Assembly (NCBI GenBank): GCA_947175655.1 | Contig: CAMWNQ010000110.1 | Coordinates: forward strand, 1-5,750 | DNA from: an uncultured Clostridia bacterium | GTDB lineage: Bacteria > Bacillota > Clostridia > Oscillospirales > Ruminococcaceae | Reading direction: 5' to 3' | DNA: 5,750 nucleotides | Shown here: piece after piece, positions 5,548-5,750 of the stretch | Layout: the number at the start of each line of letters is the position of its first letter | Numbering within the stretch: position 1 is the stretch's first letter | Program-made: the position numbers and the translations under genes | Notes under the pieces: model-generated | What the model was told of the DNA's origin: nothing | Seen by the model: the letters and a program-made list of their open reading frames with translations, nothing else | Databases searched by the model: none

Positions 5548-5618
5548 ATTAGCAAATTGTAAATAAATTGTTAATTCTTGTATTTAGATTTTTATTTAAC
5601 AAATTACGCATCTTATTT

Positions 5619-5750
5619 TTACTTTCTCTTATATTCCTTGATTGGAATTTCCCCGTTTTCTTCTTCAAATTTTTTAATACACTGTTTAATCAAAAATAAA
5701 ATCTGACCATTAGCAGAACGTGCTTCATAGTCGGCAATATAGTGTAATTT
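5619..5750 (-). CDS. Ribbon-helix-helix (Arc-like) DNA-binding protein, C-terminal part (cut by window edge)
   Basis: The last 43 residues plus TAA stop are visible; the start lies beyond base 5750. The sequence KLHYIADYEARSANGQILFL followed by IKQCIKKFEEENGEIPIKEYKRK fits the two helices of Arc/MetJ-type ribbon-helix-helix proteins. KLHYIADYEA would be helix A, the R-S-A-N-G turn links them, and QILFLIKQCIKKFEEENG would be helix B. The DNA-contacting beta strand (typically FTLRI-like) would be in the unseen part. Such proteins are usually 50-100 residues and bind short repeated operators as dimers or tetramers, often as repressors or antitoxins. It ends 155 nt before the dockerin-repeat gene, on the same strand, next to a cluster of short repeats that could be its operator. 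The family call is reasonably likely; the target is speculative. Confidence 0.65.
   Translation of the reverse strand, partial: KLHYIADYEARSANGQILFLIKQCIKKFEEENGEIPIKEYKRK

Noticed and set aside
5535..5563. TTTACA-17-TCATAA as the dockerin-gene promoter
   Set aside because: Spacing is ideal but the -10 hexamer matches the consensus poorly; no confident promoter can be assigned.

Overview
All supportable genes in this window lie on the minus strand, so transcription runs from high to low coordinates. Base composition is AT-rich, Shine-Dalgarno (SD) sites are strong AAGGAG types, a T-box riboswitch precedes a tRNA-synthetase gene, and a secreted protein carries dockerin-like calcium repeats. 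Together these suggest a Gram-positive anaerobe of the Clostridia, most likely Ruminococcus or a close relative. That assignment is inference from features, not from a database search.

In transcription order: (1) 5619-5750 is the 3' end of a small gene whose product resembles a ribbon-helix-helix DNA-binding protein. (2) 5464-5618 is an AT-rich spacer with a set of TTTATGA-type repeats, a six-unit tetranucleotide repeat and an oddly placed SD. (3) 4711-5463 encodes a 250-residue exported protein made almost entirely of five dockerin-like loops, with no recognisable catalytic domain. (4) 4690-4667 holds a near-perfect sigma-A promoter, followed by a valine T-box leader (4355-4660) with a GUA specifier, an antiterminator and a strong terminator. 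(5) 1702-4323 is valS, valyl-tRNA synthetase. (6) A spacer with a GC-rich hairpin and a likely internal promoter leads to (7) 1007-1606, an uncharacterised cytoplasmic protein with an HEIAH zinc-protease motif. (8) 673-978 is a Dabb-domain protein. (9) 1-683 is the N-terminal part of folC, cut by the window edge.

The backbone is the valS-folC pair, known as neighbours in many Firmicutes, here interrupted by two small genes. ValS output should respond to uncharged tRNA-Val through the T-box. The downstream HEXXH-Dabb-folC genes are tightly packed (28-nt gap, then an 11-nt overlap). They can be read through from valS or started from their own promoter. The dockerin-repeat gene and the ribbon-helix-helix gene upstream look like a separate accessory unit. 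No terminator is visible between the dockerin gene and the valS promoter.

The points most worth a second look are the catalytic-domain-free five-repeat dockerin protein with its unusual start and leader, the perfect 11-bp inverted repeat overlapping the valS -10 box, and the HEXXH protein inside the valS-folC cluster.
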